Counted from the first letter of the stretch, positions 50,231 to 59,188 are shown. The stretch is DNA of 64,000 nucleotides from Cytobacillus oceanisediminis (GCF_003182355.1 NZ_QGTW01000017.1:41350-105349); one strand, 5' to 3'. The notes: generated by a model from the sequence alone, not told the origin. Numbers and translations are program-made.

Positions 50231-51244
50231 ATGAAGAAAAAGTTGTTAATGCTGCTTGCCGGGCTCATGGCTGTTTTTGCATTGTCTGCCTGTGGATCTA
50301 AATCACAAGGTGATGTTGTAAAGGAGCTTGGCAATAAGCTGGAAGACATTAAAGGGTATAAGGCAGATGCCAAAATGACCCTGCAGATGGGCACTGACCC
50401 GCAAACCTACGATATTGAAGTGTGGCATAAGGAACCAACCTATTACCGGGTGAACCTGAAAAATGCCCAAAAGGACCAGAGCCAAATGATTCTGCGAAAC
50501 GATGACGGCGTATTTGTCCTCACTCCTGCGCTGAATAAAAGTTTCCGTTTCCAGAGCGATTGGCCGCAGAACAGCAGCCAGGCTTATTTATATGAATCAC
50601 TGGTCAAGGATATTATTGAGGATAAGGAAGCTAAATTCTCTGCTACTAAAGATCATTATGTTTTTGAAACGAAGACAAGATACCAAAATAATCAAATGCT
50701 TCCAATCCAGGAAATTACTTTGAAAAAGTCGGACTTGTCACCGGTTAGCGTTAAGGTTATGGATCCGGATAAAAATGCACTTGTAACTGTAGAATTTTCA
50801 AATGTGAAGTTTAATGCCAGCTTTGATAAAAAGGACTTTGATATGCAGAAGAATATGACAGGCGCCCAGCTCGAAGTACCGGTTATGGCAGAGGTGGAAG
50901 AACAGGAATTCTCAGTTAAATATCCTCAAATGGAAATCGCCGGAGTGAATTTAGTCGATGAGAAGGAAATGAAAACAGAAGACGGAAAGCGGGTTGTTTT
51001 AACCTATGATGGCGAGAAATCCTTCACGCTTGTACAGGAAAAAGCAACTGTAATGCCAACTTCATCCACTGTAACTTCAGTCAAAGGGGAACCGGTTGAT
51101 CTTGGATTCACAATTGGAGCTTTATCTGACAACACCATCTCATGGACATACCAGGGTGTTGATTATATGATTGCTTCCAACGATTTATCTCCGGAAGAAA
51201 TGTCCATGCTTGCCCGTTCCGTACAGGGTGACATGGTGAAATAA
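50231..51244 (+). CDS. ydcC: Lipoprotein YdcC (LolA-like fold, sporulation-linked)
   Basis: A 337-residue lipoprotein with lipobox LSAC (Cys21). The mature part resembles the LolA/DUF4367-type beta fold: VVKELGNKLEDIKGYKADAKMTLQ near the start and later VEFSNVKFNASFDKKDFD. In B. subtilis ydcC is expressed in the mother cell under sigma-E; role unknown. AAAGGGG lies eight bases before ATG. It sits between acpS and alr as in relatives. Confidence 0.85.
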   Translation: MKKKLLMLLAGLMAVFALSACGSKSQGDVVKELGNKLEDIKGYKADAKMTLQMGTDPQTYDIEVWHKEPTYYRVNLKNAQKDQSQMILRNDDGVFVLTPALNKSFRFQSDWPQNSSQAYLYESLVKDIIEDKEAKFSATKDHYVFETKTRYQNNQMLPIQEITLKKSDLSPVSVKVMDPDKNALVTVEFSNVKFNASFDKKDFDMQKNMTGAQLEVPVMAEVEEQEFSVKYPQMEIAGVNLVDEKEMKTEDGKRVVLTYDGEKSFTLVQEKATVMPTSSTVTSVKGEPVDLGFTIGALSDNTISWTYQGVDYMIASNDLSPEEMSMLARSVQGDMVK

Positions 51245-51256
51245 AGTTTTCAATAG

Positions 51257-51283
51257 ACAGGTCCTCAAGAGGGGCCTGTTTTA
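51257..51283 (+). terminator. Terminator of ydcC
   Basis: ACAGGTCC-tcaaga-GGGGCCTGT, then TTTT. Confidence 0.65.
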
Positions 51284-51383
51284 TTGTTGTTTATAGATCA
51301 TTTAGTTGTTTTTGCTCAAAAATCAGGATGAGTTTCCGTGAATTAAACTGATTTTCATTCTGTCTCCCTTTCGCTTTACATAT

Positions 51384-51490
51384 TATCGGCCACTTTTAAA
51401 GATTTATCGGTCAGATTTTGTTTTTATCGGTCAATTTTTAAATATATCGGTCAAAATTTATTTTTATCGGTCACTTTTCTTTATATAGGT
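51384..51490. repeat. 20-nt period direct-repeat array, word CGGTCA (family C, copy 2)
   Basis: TATCGG begins at 51384, 51405, 51425, 51445 and 51465, with a degenerate sixth unit TATAGG at 51485: spacing 21, 20, 20, 20, 20. Units read TAT-CGGTCA-CTTTT-like tract plus AT-rich filler. Opposite orientation to the array at 37141. It lies between the ydcC terminator and the alr promoter. Confidence 0.85.
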
Positions 51491-51582
51491 TACAAGGCCA
51501 TATAGCAGGGTTTGTTAAAATCATGGGTACAAACCGATTTGCGTTAAAAAATAAATTTCAAATTTATGGGCAAATAATTCAT

Positions 51583-51611
51583 TTGACAAATACTCCCGAG
51601 GAGTTTAATAA
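51583..51611 (+). promoter_or_regulatory. Promoter of alr
   Basis: -35 TTGACA (51583-51588), 17-base spacer, -10 TAATAA (51606-51611). Confidence 0.65.
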
Positions 51612-51659
51612 TCGACATGTACAGAATTATGGCATTGGCTAAAGGACGTGAATACATCA

Positions 51660-52817
51660 ATGGGTGAACAAACAAAAATGTATAGAGATACATGGGCAGA
51701 GATAAATCTTGACCATATTTCATATAATGTAGAGTCAATGAAAAAGCATGTAGATGAAGGCACAATTGTCATTGCTGTTGTGAAGGCAAACGGTTATGGG
51801 CATGGCGATGCCGCTGTGGCTGAAGCTGCATTGAATGCAGGTGCTTCCTGTCTTGCGGTTGCAACATTGGATGAGGCAATGGCTTTGAGAAAGAAAAAGA
51901 TTGCAGCCCCAATTTTAGTAATGGGTGCAAGCCGTCCGGAAAATGCGGGTGATGCAGCCAAAGAGAATATTACTCTTACGGTTTTCCAAAAGGATTGGCT
52001 TTCTGCTGCAAAAGGTTATATCAAGAGTGCAGATACACTTCATATCCACTTGAAGTTTGACACAGGAATGGGACGCCTGGGCATTCGCAGCCGGGATGAG
52101 CTGCAGGAAATTGAGAGCGTTATCAAAGGGGACAAGCGTTTTCTGATAGAAGGAGCATTTACCCACTTTGCCACTGCAGACTCATTGGATAATGCTTATT
52201 TTGAACAGCAATTAAGCCGGTTTGAAGAGATGGCGGGCTGGATGGAGGAGGCTCCAAAGTATGTTCATTCCAGCAATAGTGCTGCAGGTCTGAGGTTTCC
52301 CCAGGCCCATTTAAATGCTGTCAGAATGGGGATCAGCATGTATGGGCTGGCTCCTTCAATGGAAATGAAGCCTGAACTTCCTTTTCCGCTGAAAGAAGCC
52401 TTTTCCCTTCATACAAGAATTGCCCATGTCAAGAAGCTTCATAAAGGTGAAAAGGTTAGCTATGGTGCTACTTATGAGGCCGGTGAGGATGAATGGATCG
52501 CGACTTTGCCTATTGGTTATGCGGATGGCTGGATCCGAAAACTTCAGGGGCAGGAAGTACTTACAGAAGGTATAAGGGTTCCGATTGTTGGCAGAATATG
52601 TATGGATCAATGCATGATTAAGCTTCCTCATGAAATGCCTGTTGGAACTCAGGTTACCCTGATTGGCGAGCAGGGCGGCGAAAAAATCCACGTAGATGAA
52701 ATCGCCCAAAAACTTGAAACAATCAACTATGAAGTTACCTGTATGGTATCTTCGCGGGTTCCGCGCATATATAAAAGAGATGGCCATATTATCGGGGGAG
52801 TCAATTATCTGCTATAA
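51660..52817 (+). CDS. alr: Alanine racemase
   Basis: A 385-residue PLP enzyme that interconverts L- and D-alanine for cell wall synthesis. YRDTWAEINLDHISYNVESM opens the barrel; the PLP lysine is in VVKANGYGHGDAA (~residue 43); the catalytic tyrosine region is KVSYGATYEAGEDEWIATLP and RICMDQCMIKLP follows. Start is uncertain: ATG 51660 fits the length of B. subtilis Alr, with AAAGGA 13 bases upstream; a GTG at 51648 is too close to the site. Confidence 0.93.
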   Translation: MGEQTKMYRDTWAEINLDHISYNVESMKKHVDEGTIVIAVVKANGYGHGDAAVAEAALNAGASCLAVATLDEAMALRKKKIAAPILVMGASRPENAGDAAKENITLTVFQKDWLSAAKGYIKSADTLHIHLKFDTGMGRLGIRSRDELQEIESVIKGDKRFLIEGAFTHFATADSLDNAYFEQQLSRFEEMAGWMEEAPKYVHSSNSAAGLRFPQAHLNAVRMGISMYGLAPSMEMKPELPFPLKEAFSLHTRIAHVKKLHKGEKVSYGATYEAGEDEWIATLPIGYADGWIRKLQGQEVLTEGIRVPIVGRICMDQCMIKLPHEMPVGTQVTLIGEQGGEKIHVDEIAQKLETINYEVTCMVSSRVPRIYKRDGHIIGGVNYLL

Positions 52818-53114
52818 TGAAAGCATTAAAAAGGGTTGGGGTTTCAAACTTCAATAACTGTCTTTCTTCACAAGCAGGGTAGCGTTCATTGTACGACTAA
52901 AAAACGGTAGCTCTTATGAGAAGACTTCATCGGCTCGAGGGGGCGACCGCGATAGGCACCTTGTGCTATTCTTAATTTAATGCATAAAAGGCTATTTTTT
53001 TGGCCGATAATACAGAAGAATTAAAGAACCCCCTTTGCATTAGGCGTTATTAATGGTAATATTGAAAATGGTAGATATAAAAATGGTGTGTAGTGATGGT
53101 GGAGGTGTATGTTT
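52818..53114. other. Intergenic region with ndoAI promoter
   Basis: About 300 bases. A promoter TTGCAT (53035-53040), 16-base spacer, TAATAT (53057-53062) precedes ndoAI. Upstream lies a small hairpin (ATAGGCAC-CTT-GTGCTAT, 52954-52972). No gene seen. Confidence 0.45.
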
Positions 53115-53396
53115 GTGTCTGAGTCCAGCACAACAACAGAGATAATGGTAAAATTACCGCAACATCTTTTAACCGAGTTAGACGGTTTTGCAAAGCAGGA
53201 AAACGTTAACCGGAGTGAATTCATTTATCAGGCAACCAAAATGTATTTGCGTGAACGCAAAAAAAGACAAATTCGCGAATCCATGAGACGAGGCTATATG
53301 GAGATGGCGAAAATAAATTTGACGATTGCATCTGAAGCATTTCAAGCGGAATACGAGGCAGAACACACAGTTGAACGTCTAGTAAGCGGAGGATAA
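53115..53396 (+). CDS. ndoAI: Antitoxin EndoAI (MazE-type, ribbon-helix-helix)
   Basis: A 93-residue antitoxin identical in layout to B. subtilis EndoAI: an N-terminal ribbon-helix-helix DNA-binding part (TEIMVKLPQHLLTELDGFAK, then NRSEFIYQATKMYLRERKK) and a C-terminal toxin-binding tail ending VERLVSGG. It blocks EndoA and represses the operon. The GTG start at 53115 lies nine bases after GGAGG and gives the same length as the homologue; ATG 53109 is only three bases after the site. The toxin gene follows after four bases. Confidence 0.9.
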   Translation: MSESSTTTEIMVKLPQHLLTELDGFAKQENVNRSEFIYQATKMYLRERKKRQIRESMRRGYMEMAKINLTIASEAFQAEYEAEHTVERLVSGG

Positions 53397-53400
53397 TCCT

Positions 53401-53751
53401 TTGATTGTCAAACGTGGTGACGTTTATTTTGCAGACCTATCCCCAGTTGTTGGTTCAGAACAAGGCGGCGTCCGTCCAGTGCTTGTCATCCAAAACGACA
53501 TCGGGAATCGGTTTAGTCCCACAGTAATTGTTGCAGCAATCACAGCTCAAATTCAAAAAGCTAAGCTGCCTACTCACGTTGAAATTGATGCGAAGCGTTA
53601 TGGTTTTGAAAGGGATTCGGTCATCTTATTAGAACAGATTCGTACAATTGATAAACAACGCTTAACCGATAAAATAACCCATCTCGATGACGAAATGATG
53701 GAAAAAGTGGATGAAGCCGTGCAGATCAGCTTAGGCCTCATCGAATTTTAG
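53401..53751 (+). CDS. ndoA: mRNA interferase EndoA (MazF-type toxin)
   Basis: A 116-residue MazF/PemK endoribonuclease, nearly identical to B. subtilis EndoA, which cuts RNA at UACAU sites. RGDVYFADLSPVVGSEQGG, RPVLVIQNDIGN with the catalytic Arg, and TVIVAAITAQ with the Thr are intact. TTG start at 53401 with GGAGG eight bases upstream. Normally held inactive by EndoAI. It is followed by a terminator, then rsbR. Confidence 0.95.
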   Translation: MIVKRGDVYFADLSPVVGSEQGGVRPVLVIQNDIGNRFSPTVIVAAITAQIQKAKLPTHVEIDAKRYGFERDSVILLEQIRTIDKQRLTDKITHLDDEMMEKVDEAVQISLGLIEF

Positions 53752-53752
53752 C

Positions 53753-53783
53753 AAAAACGCTCTTCTAAAGGGCGTTTTTTTTG
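53753..53783 (+). terminator. Terminator of ndoAI-ndoA
   Basis: AAAACGC-tcttctaaag-GGCGTTTTTTTT. Confidence 0.75.
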
Positions 53784-54091
53784 TTTTTAGGCAAAAAAGG
53801 TTTACTCTTTTTGGATTAGGGTAAAAAAGAAAGTCCTTTATATTTTAAAAACCGTTCGGGTTGTGAAAATATACCCAATTAAATGGAAGAATACACATGT
53901 GATTCAGTTTAGCTTTTCAAGAGCCAGTTCCTTAATTAATCCTATTTACAGGATGAAAAGAGGTTTTTATAAAAAACTGTCGAAATAACAAATGCGGCGA
54001 TGTATTATTTGGGAATTATAATAGGTATCATTTGACTGGCACCCCTTGTTATCATTAAATAGATGTATATCCAACGGGTATTATTTATTTT

Positions 54092-54119
54092 TTTACAAAT
54101 TTTTTGTTTGCTTTACAAT
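54092..54119 (+). promoter_or_regulatory. Promoter of the rsbR operon
   Basis: -35 TTTACA (54092-54097), 16-base spacer, -10 TACAAT (54114-54119). The preceding 300 bases (53784-54091) hold no gene that I can see. Confidence 0.6.
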
Positions 54120-54172
54120 AAAGGGGATTTGGAAGGCTAATAATAGATATATGATAAAATAGGGAGGAACTA

Positions 54173-55006
54173 ATGGATTCCACAATTTTAAATTATATTC
54201 AAAATAATAAAGATGCTATTTTCAATGACTGGCTTCAGGCAACCAAGGAAAATGCGGATGAAAGAGTCACCAAGGTAGTATCTGACCAGGTGTTTATTGG
54301 GACGAGCAGGGAATTTATTGACCTGATTATTTCAAATATAAAAAGCTCGAATGAAGAATTCACATCAAAACTAAGTGATTTCTCTGAGAAAATTGTCCGC
54401 TTAGGCTGGCCACTCAGTTTTGTGACAAAGGGATTGCAAACCTTTGGCAAAATTGTATTTGAAGGTATGCAAGATGCGGGGATTGTTACGAAAGAAAATC
54501 AGTTGAAAATTGTATACGAATTTGACAGCTGGATGACCCCAATGGTGAATGAAATCGTTAATATGTATTCAACCACATGGGAAAGAACGGTTTCTCTGCA
54601 AAAGATCGCCCTGCAGGAACTTTCAGCTCCCCTGATACCTGTTTTCGAGGGAATTACGGTGATGCCGCTTGTCGGTACGATTGATACGGAGAGGGCAAAG
54701 CAGATCATGGAGAATCTTTTAAATGGAGTTGTTAAACACCGTTCTGAAGTGGTTCTCATTGATATTACCGGTGTGCCGGTTGTCGATACGATGGTAGCCC
54801 ATCATATCATTCAGGCTGCTGATGCAGTAAGGCTTGTCGGGGCTAAATGCATGCTTGTAGGTATTCGGCCTGAAATTGCCCAAACGATTGTAAACTTGGG
54901 CATCGATTTAAATCAGTTCACCACAAAGAACACGCTTAAAAAAGGAGTAGAAGCGGCACTTGAGTTAACAAGCCGCAAAATTGTGAATGTGGAGGGAGCG
55001 GAGTGA
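54173..55006 (+). CDS. rsbRA: Stressosome protein RsbRA
   Basis: A 277-residue co-antagonist that with RsbS forms the stressosome scaffold. Residues 1-~140 are the non-heme globin-like sensor; ~155-270 is a STAS domain (MPLVGTIDTERAKQIMENLL, VVLIDITGVPVVDTMVAHHI). Thr172 (IDTERA) and Thr206 (VVDTM) match the two RsbT-phosphorylated threonines of B. subtilis. GGAGG upstream of ATG. Overlaps rsbS by four bases. Confidence 0.93.
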   Translation: MDSTILNYIQNNKDAIFNDWLQATKENADERVTKVVSDQVFIGTSREFIDLIISNIKSSNEEFTSKLSDFSEKIVRLGWPLSFVTKGLQTFGKIVFEGMQDAGIVTKENQLKIVYEFDSWMTPMVNEIVNMYSTTWERTVSLQKIALQELSAPLIPVFEGITVMPLVGTIDTERAKQIMENLLNGVVKHRSEVVLIDITGVPVVDTMVAHHIIQAADAVRLVGAKCMLVGIRPEIAQTIVNLGIDLNQFTTKNTLKKGVEAALELTSRKIVNVEGAE

Positions 55007-55365
55007 GAGTGAGAATTCCGATTTTAAAGTTGAACGATTGTTTGTTAGTCTCCATCCAATGGGAATTAGATGACCAGACTGCGCTTCAGTTTCAGGAGGA
55101 TTTGCTCCATAAAATTCATGAAACAAGTGCGAATGGAGTCGTGATCGATTTAACATCCATTGACTTTATTGATTCATTCATCGCTAAAGTTTTAGGCGAC
55201 GTAATAAATATGTCCAAACTGATGGGTGCAAAAGTAGTCATTACCGGGATACAGCCTGCCGTAGCTATTACGCTGATTGAGTTAGGTATTGGGTTAGATG
55301 ATGTCCTTACTGCATTAGATTTAGAAAAAGGTTTGGAGAAATTACAACAGGAATTGGGGGAGTAA
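55003..55365 (+). CDS. rsbS: Stressosome antagonist RsbS
   Basis: A 120-residue single-domain STAS protein that holds RsbT in unstressed cells. IPILKLNDCLLVSIQWELDD and IDFIDSFIAKVLGDVI with the phosphorylatable Ser58 are intact. The GTG start (55003) overlaps the rsbRA stop and is six bases after GGAGGG. The sequence is very close to B. subtilis RsbS. Confidence 0.95.
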   Translation: MRVRIPILKLNDCLLVSIQWELDDQTALQFQEDLLHKIHETSANGVVIDLTSIDFIDSFIAKVLGDVINMSKLMGAKVVITGIQPAVAITLIELGIGLDDVLTALDLEKGLEKLQQELGE

Positions 55366-55369
55366 CTGT

Positions 55370-55771
55370 ATGGAAAACCAATCCTGCGTTAAAATCATAA
55401 ACGAATGGGACATCGTTGCAGCCCGCCAGCTTGGGCGGAATGTTGCTAAAGAGCTTGGTTTTGGTACAGTTGACCAGGCCAGAATCACTACAGCCATTAG
55501 TGAACTTGCCCGGAACATCTATTTATACGCCGGACAAGGACAGATCTGTATAGAAAAAATATATGACGGCGGAAAAGCGGGATTGCGTATAGTTGCAGTA
55601 GACAGCGGCCCTGGAATAAATGATTTACGCCAAGTAATGGAAGATGGATTCTCAACATCGGGGGGATTAGGAGCCGGCCTGCCAGGTGTCAAGCGGTTAA
55701 TGGATGAGTTCTTAATTGACTCCAATCCTGGAACCGGAACAGATATAAAAGCAACTAAATGGCTCCGTTAG
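55370..55771 (+). CDS. rsbT: Serine/threonine kinase RsbT
   Basis: A 133-residue GHKL-type kinase. On stress it phosphorylates RsbS and RsbR, leaves the stressosome and activates RsbU. N-box ITTAISELARNIYLYAG, G1 DSGPGIND and G2 GLGAGLPGVKRLMDEF are present. ATG with GGGG. Next gene begins 11 bases later. Confidence 0.95.
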   Translation: MENQSCVKIINEWDIVAARQLGRNVAKELGFGTVDQARITTAISELARNIYLYAGQGQICIEKIYDGGKAGLRIVAVDSGPGINDLRQVMEDGFSTSGGLGAGLPGVKRLMDEFLIDSNPGTGTDIKATKWLR

Positions 55772-55782
55772 GGGGATGCGGT

Positions 55783-56793
55783 ATGGATTTCCGAGAAATG
55801 ATGGAGTCAAAGTATCGGGATATTCTGGAGAATTATATAAAGGAACAATCTGAACAGGCTCTGTATCAAGGCCAGAAGTTCAGCAGGAAGTCGATTGAAC
55901 ACAAAGTCTCTCCTGAAGAGATTATCAGCGTTCATAAAAGCCTTATGGGTGAACTGTACCCGGACTTGCCTGAGTATGTTCACCATTCTTTTGATATCCT
56001 TCTGGAAGTCATGATAGGCTATGGATTTGCCTATCGGGAACACCAGAACTTGAAGCATATTCAGCAGGAGCTTAGAACGGAAATGGAGATTGCTGCTAAC
56101 GTACAGCAAACCCTGCTGGGAACGCAGGTTCCTTCTGTAGAGGGACTGGACATTGGCGCAATTAGTGTTCCTGCCAAACATATGAACGGTGATTATTTCC
56201 ATTTTGTTCAGGATGAAAATGGCAGCATTAGCATCGCGATTGCTGATGTTATCGGAAAAGGCCTTCCGGCAGCTTTATGTATGTCCATGATCAAGTACGC
56301 CATGGATAGTTTGCCTGAAAACCGCAATGATCCTAAAAGTGTTCTTGAGAGCCTGAACCGGGTTGTAGAGCAAAACGTAGATTTGACTATGTTCATTACG
56401 ATGTTCTATGGGATATACGATACAAATACCCATTTGTTCTCTTACGGTTCTGCCGGACATGAGCCAGGGCTTTTCTATAATGCCAACAAAGGTGAATTTA
56501 CCGAACTAGTGGCAAAAGGCCTGCTTCTGGGCATCGATAAAAAAACGAAATACCGCCAGTACGAAAAAGGAGTAAATCCCGGAGATATGATTATATTAAT
56601 GTCAGATGGGGTAACTGAATGCCGTACTGAAGAAGGTTTTATTGAAAAAGAAACATTGCTTGGATTAATCAAGAAATATATTCATTTGAGTGCACAGGAA
56701 ATTGTTAATAGCGTATATAAAGAACTCGAAAAGCTCCAGCATTTTCAATTGCGAGACGATTTTACCTTAATTATTTTAAAAAGAAATGTTTAA
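55783..56793 (+). CDS. rsbU: Phosphatase RsbU
   Basis: A 336-residue PP2C/PPM phosphatase that dephosphorylates RsbV when bound by RsbT. N-terminal ~85 residues: helical RsbT-binding domain. C-terminal ~200: VSVPAKHMNGDYFHF, IADVIGKGLPAALCMSM, SAGHEPGLFY, LMSDGVTECR and RDDFTLIIL, with metal-binding aspartates. Start ATG 55783 follows GGGGG. The stop overlaps the -35 of the sigma-B promoter. Confidence 0.93.
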   Translation: MDFREMMESKYRDILENYIKEQSEQALYQGQKFSRKSIEHKVSPEEIISVHKSLMGELYPDLPEYVHHSFDILLEVMIGYGFAYREHQNLKHIQQELRTEMEIAANVQQTLLGTQVPSVEGLDIGAISVPAKHMNGDYFHFVQDENGSISIAIADVIGKGLPAALCMSMIKYAMDSLPENRNDPKSVLESLNRVVEQNVDLTMFITMFYGIYDTNTHLFSYGSAGHEPGLFYNANKGEFTELVAKGLLLGIDKKTKYRQYEKGVNPGDMIILMSDGVTECRTEEGFIEKETLLGLIKKYIHLSAQEIVNSVYKELEKLQHFQLRDDFTLIILKRNV

Positions 56794-56813
56794 CCAGTTT
56801 AAATTACGGGTAA
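56788..56813 (+). promoter_or_regulatory. Sigma-B promoter ahead of rsbV
   Basis: -35 GTTTAA (56788-56793) and -10 GGGTAA (56808-56813) with a 14-base spacer match the sigma-B consensus. Same place as the autoregulatory promoter of B. subtilis rsbV-rsbW-sigB-rsbX. Confidence 0.88.
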
Positions 56814-56853
56814 GTAGTAAAATGCAGTTGACATGTAAAGAGGTGGGTCAGTT

Positions 56854-57186
56854 ATGAATATTACAATAGATGTAAAAGAAAATGATATGCTAATTGAAGC
56901 AATGGTTAGCGGAGAAATTGATGCATATACAGCTCCAAAACTCCGGGAAGAGCTTTTTCCTTTAACGGAAAAAGAAGGAGTGGAAATGGTGGTAAACCTA
57001 TCTGAAGTCTCTTATATGGATAGTACCGGCTTAGGCGTATTTGTTGGTGTATTTAAAAATGTACGTGCCAATAACGGCAAGTTCAAAATTGTTGGTTTGT
57101 CTGATCGCTTAAAGAGACTTTTTGAAATCACAGGTCTAGCCGATATTATCGATATAAACAGCGGGATTGAAGGTGGAGTACAATGA
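56854..57186 (+). CDS. rsbV: Anti-anti-sigma factor RsbV
   Basis: A 110-residue STAS protein. Unphosphorylated RsbV binds RsbW and frees sigma-B. The switch serine lies in SYMDSTGLGVF (Ser57). GAGGTGGG before ATG. Overlaps rsbW by four bases. Confidence 0.95.
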   Translation: MNITIDVKENDMLIEAMVSGEIDAYTAPKLREELFPLTEKEGVEMVVNLSEVSYMDSTGLGVFVGVFKNVRANNGKFKIVGLSDRLKRLFEITGLADIIDINSGIEGGVQ

Positions 57187-57656
57187 ACGAACCATTTGAT
57201 TATATAGAGGTAAAGATTCCAGCCAAGCCGGAATTTGTTGGGGTAATCCGCCTGACTTTATCGGGGATTGCCAGCAGAATGGGATTTGCCTACGAAGAAA
57301 TTGAAGATTTGAAAATTGCTACCAGTGAAGCATGCACCAATGCAGTCCAACACGCATACAAGCAGAATGAACAGGGTGAAGTAGTCATTGGATTCGGGTT
57401 ATATAATGACCGTCTTGAAGTTATGGTTGCAGACAGCGGCAAGAGTTTTGATTTCCAATCTGCGAGACAAGGCATTGGACCATATGACCAGACTGATTCT
57501 GTGGAATTTTTGCGTGAAGGAGGCTTGGGCCTATACCTGATTGAAACATTGATGGATGAAGTGAGAATTCATCACAAAGAGGGTGTTACGGTCTTCATGA
57601 CCAAATACCTAGAGGGAGAGCAGGTGGAGAGGGATGCAAAAACAATCTCAACCTAA
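57183..57656 (+). CDS. rsbW: Anti-sigma-B factor and kinase RsbW
   Basis: A 157-residue GHKL kinase that sequesters sigma-B and phosphorylates RsbV. N-box LKIATSEACTNAVQHAY, G1 VADSGKSFDF and G2 GGLGLYLIETLMDEV are intact. Start overlaps rsbV as ATGA; its end overlaps sigB by 23 bases, so the two proteins are made in balance. Confidence 0.95.
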   Translation: MNEPFDYIEVKIPAKPEFVGVIRLTLSGIASRMGFAYEEIEDLKIATSEACTNAVQHAYKQNEQGEVVIGFGLYNDRLEVMVADSGKSFDFQSARQGIGPYDQTDSVEFLREGGLGLYLIETLMDEVRIHHKEGVTVFMTKYLEGEQVERDAKTIST

Positions 57657-58428
57657 TCAAAAATCAAAAGAAGAAACAAATGCTTTAATCAAGGCTTATC
57701 AACTTCACCAAGATGAAGAAGCCCAAAATGCGCTTGTCCTTCAATATCAGAACCTGGTCGAAGCCATTGCCCGTAAATATTCAAAAGGCAGATCGTATCA
57801 TGAAGATATTGTCCAAGTCGGCATAATCGGATTACTAGGGGCAATCCGCCGTTATGATGAATCTTACGGAAAAACATTCGAAGCCTTTGCGGTTCCTACG
57901 ATTATTGGTGAAATTAAGCGCTTTTTAAGGGATAAAACATGGAGTGTCCATGTACCCCGCCGAATAAAAGAGCTAGGCCCGAAAATAAAGGCGACCGTTG
58001 AAGATCTTACAACTGAGCTTCATCGTTCTCCTCGAGTGGACGAAATTTCCGATGTGCTCGGAGTATCAGAAGAAGAAGTGCTGGAAGCGATGGAAATGGG
58101 CAAAAGCTATCAGGCGCTTTCTGTTGACCACTCGATCGAAGCTGACTCCGATGGAGGCACAGTAACATTGCTGGATATCGTCGGAAATGAGGACGAGGGC
58201 TTCGAGAAAGTAAACCAAATGCTTGTACTTGAGAAAGTCCTGCATGTCTTATCTGAGAGAGAAAAATTGATTATTCAATACACATATCTTGAGAATATGA
58301 GCCAGAAAGAAGCAGGAGATAAACTGGGGATTTCCCAAATGCATGTCTCAAGACTTCAAAGGCGTGCGATCAAAAAACTCCAAGAAGCTATCCATGCTGA
58401 AACAAATAACTCGGAGTGCCTTTCATGA
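57634..58428 (+). CDS. sigB: RNA polymerase sigma factor SigB
   Basis: A 264-residue group 3 sigma-70 factor for the general stress response. Region 2 (HEDIVQVGIIGLLGAIRRYD, FEAFAVPTIIGEIKRFLRDK), region 3 (VHVPRRIKELGPKIKATVED) and the region 4 helix-turn-helix (LGISQMHVSRLQRRAIKKL) are all present. ATG lies inside rsbW after GAGAGG. Held by RsbW in unstressed cells. Confidence 0.97.
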   Translation: MQKQSQPNQKSKEETNALIKAYQLHQDEEAQNALVLQYQNLVEAIARKYSKGRSYHEDIVQVGIIGLLGAIRRYDESYGKTFEAFAVPTIIGEIKRFLRDKTWSVHVPRRIKELGPKIKATVEDLTTELHRSPRVDEISDVLGVSEEEVLEAMEMGKSYQALSVDHSIEADSDGGTVTLLDIVGNEDEGFEKVNQMLVLEKVLHVLSEREKLIIQYTYLENMSQKEAGDKLGISQMHVSRLQRRAIKKLQEAIHAETNNSECLS

Positions 58429-59021
58429 CCAAATTGGTTAGAGACAACATCGAAGTGATCGCTCACCAGACGGCTAAAGAAGGAAAGTCATTCTGCGGGG
58501 ATGGATATTATTTCACCGCAACAGATGAATACTTTGTATGTGTACTAGCAGACGGCCTTGGAAGCGGAGAATTTGCGTATGAAGCTTCTTCGGCCGTTAT
58601 AGCGGTTGTAGAAGAGCACCATGAGAAAGATGTTGATACACTCATGAAGCTTTGCAATGAGGTTCTTGTACAAAAAAGAGGGGCAGCAGTTGCATTGTTT
58701 AAGGTGCATTTTGCTACCAGGGACTTTGTCTACAGCTGTGTAGGAAATATCCGATTTTTCCTTTACTCATCAACTGGCAAACTAACCTACCCTTTGCCTG
58801 TTACAGGGTATCTGTCAGGGAGGCCGCAGGTTTTCCACACCCAACGGTTTACGTATGAAGCTGATTCAAAATTCTTGCTATACTCAGATGGCTTAAATAT
58901 TCAAGGGGTTAAATCTTTTCTAAAAGCATTTCTCCCAATTGATCTTATCTCGGAGGATATTAAAAAGCAGTATCCCTCAACAGCCGATGATGCTACTTTT
59001 ATACTTGGAAGCTTACTCTAA
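58425..59021 (+). CDS. rsbX: Serine phosphatase RsbX
   Basis: A 198-residue PP2C-like phosphatase that removes phosphates from RsbS and RsbR to reset the stressosome. Seen: FCGDGYYFTATDEYFVCVLADGLGSGE and CVGNIRFFLY, LYSDGLN, TADDATFILG. Start ATG 58425 overlaps the sigB stop as ATGA and has GGAG eight bases upstream. Last gene of the rsb operon. Confidence 0.93.
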   Translation: MTKLVRDNIEVIAHQTAKEGKSFCGDGYYFTATDEYFVCVLADGLGSGEFAYEASSAVIAVVEEHHEKDVDTLMKLCNEVLVQKRGAAVALFKVHFATRDFVYSCVGNIRFFLYSSTGKLTYPLPVTGYLSGRPQVFHTQRFTYEADSKFLLYSDGLNIQGVKSFLKAFLPIDLISEDIKKQYPSTADDATFILGSLL

Positions 59022-59039
59022 AACAGGGTAAGCTTTTTT
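59009..59039 (+). terminator. Terminator of the rsb-sigB operon
   Basis: AAGCTTAC/GTAAGCTT with T tail, overlapping the end of rsbX. Confidence 0.8.
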
Positions 59040-59062
59040 GTTTTAGACTCCGGTAAACTTGC

Positions 59063-59188
59063 CTGTCGATTTCCACTCAAGAAGCTCAGCGAACGCGGGC
59101 GGGGGCCACCTCGGATACTTGCACTCTGTCATCTCCCTTGACTGGCTTTTCCTGCTGGAGTCTTGCGCCTTCCGTTCCAATTAATAGG
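59063..59188. repeat. ~126-bp dispersed non-coding element, copy 3
   Basis: Same orientation as 1707-1838: CTGTCGATTTCCACTC at the left, AGCTCAGCGAACGCGGGCGGG inside (59086 onward), TGCGCCTTCCGTTCCAATTAATAGG at the right. More diverged. Fills the gap between rsbX and tex. Confidence 0.6.

Noticed and set aside
53101..53114. ATG at 53109 as start of ndoAI
   Set aside because: Only three bases from GGAGG; GTG 53115 has correct spacing and gives the B. subtilis length.
56796..56813. Second possible sigma-B -35 (AGTTTAA at 56796)
   Set aside because: Its distance to GGGTAA is about five bases; the GTTTAA at 56788 has the correct 14-base spacer.
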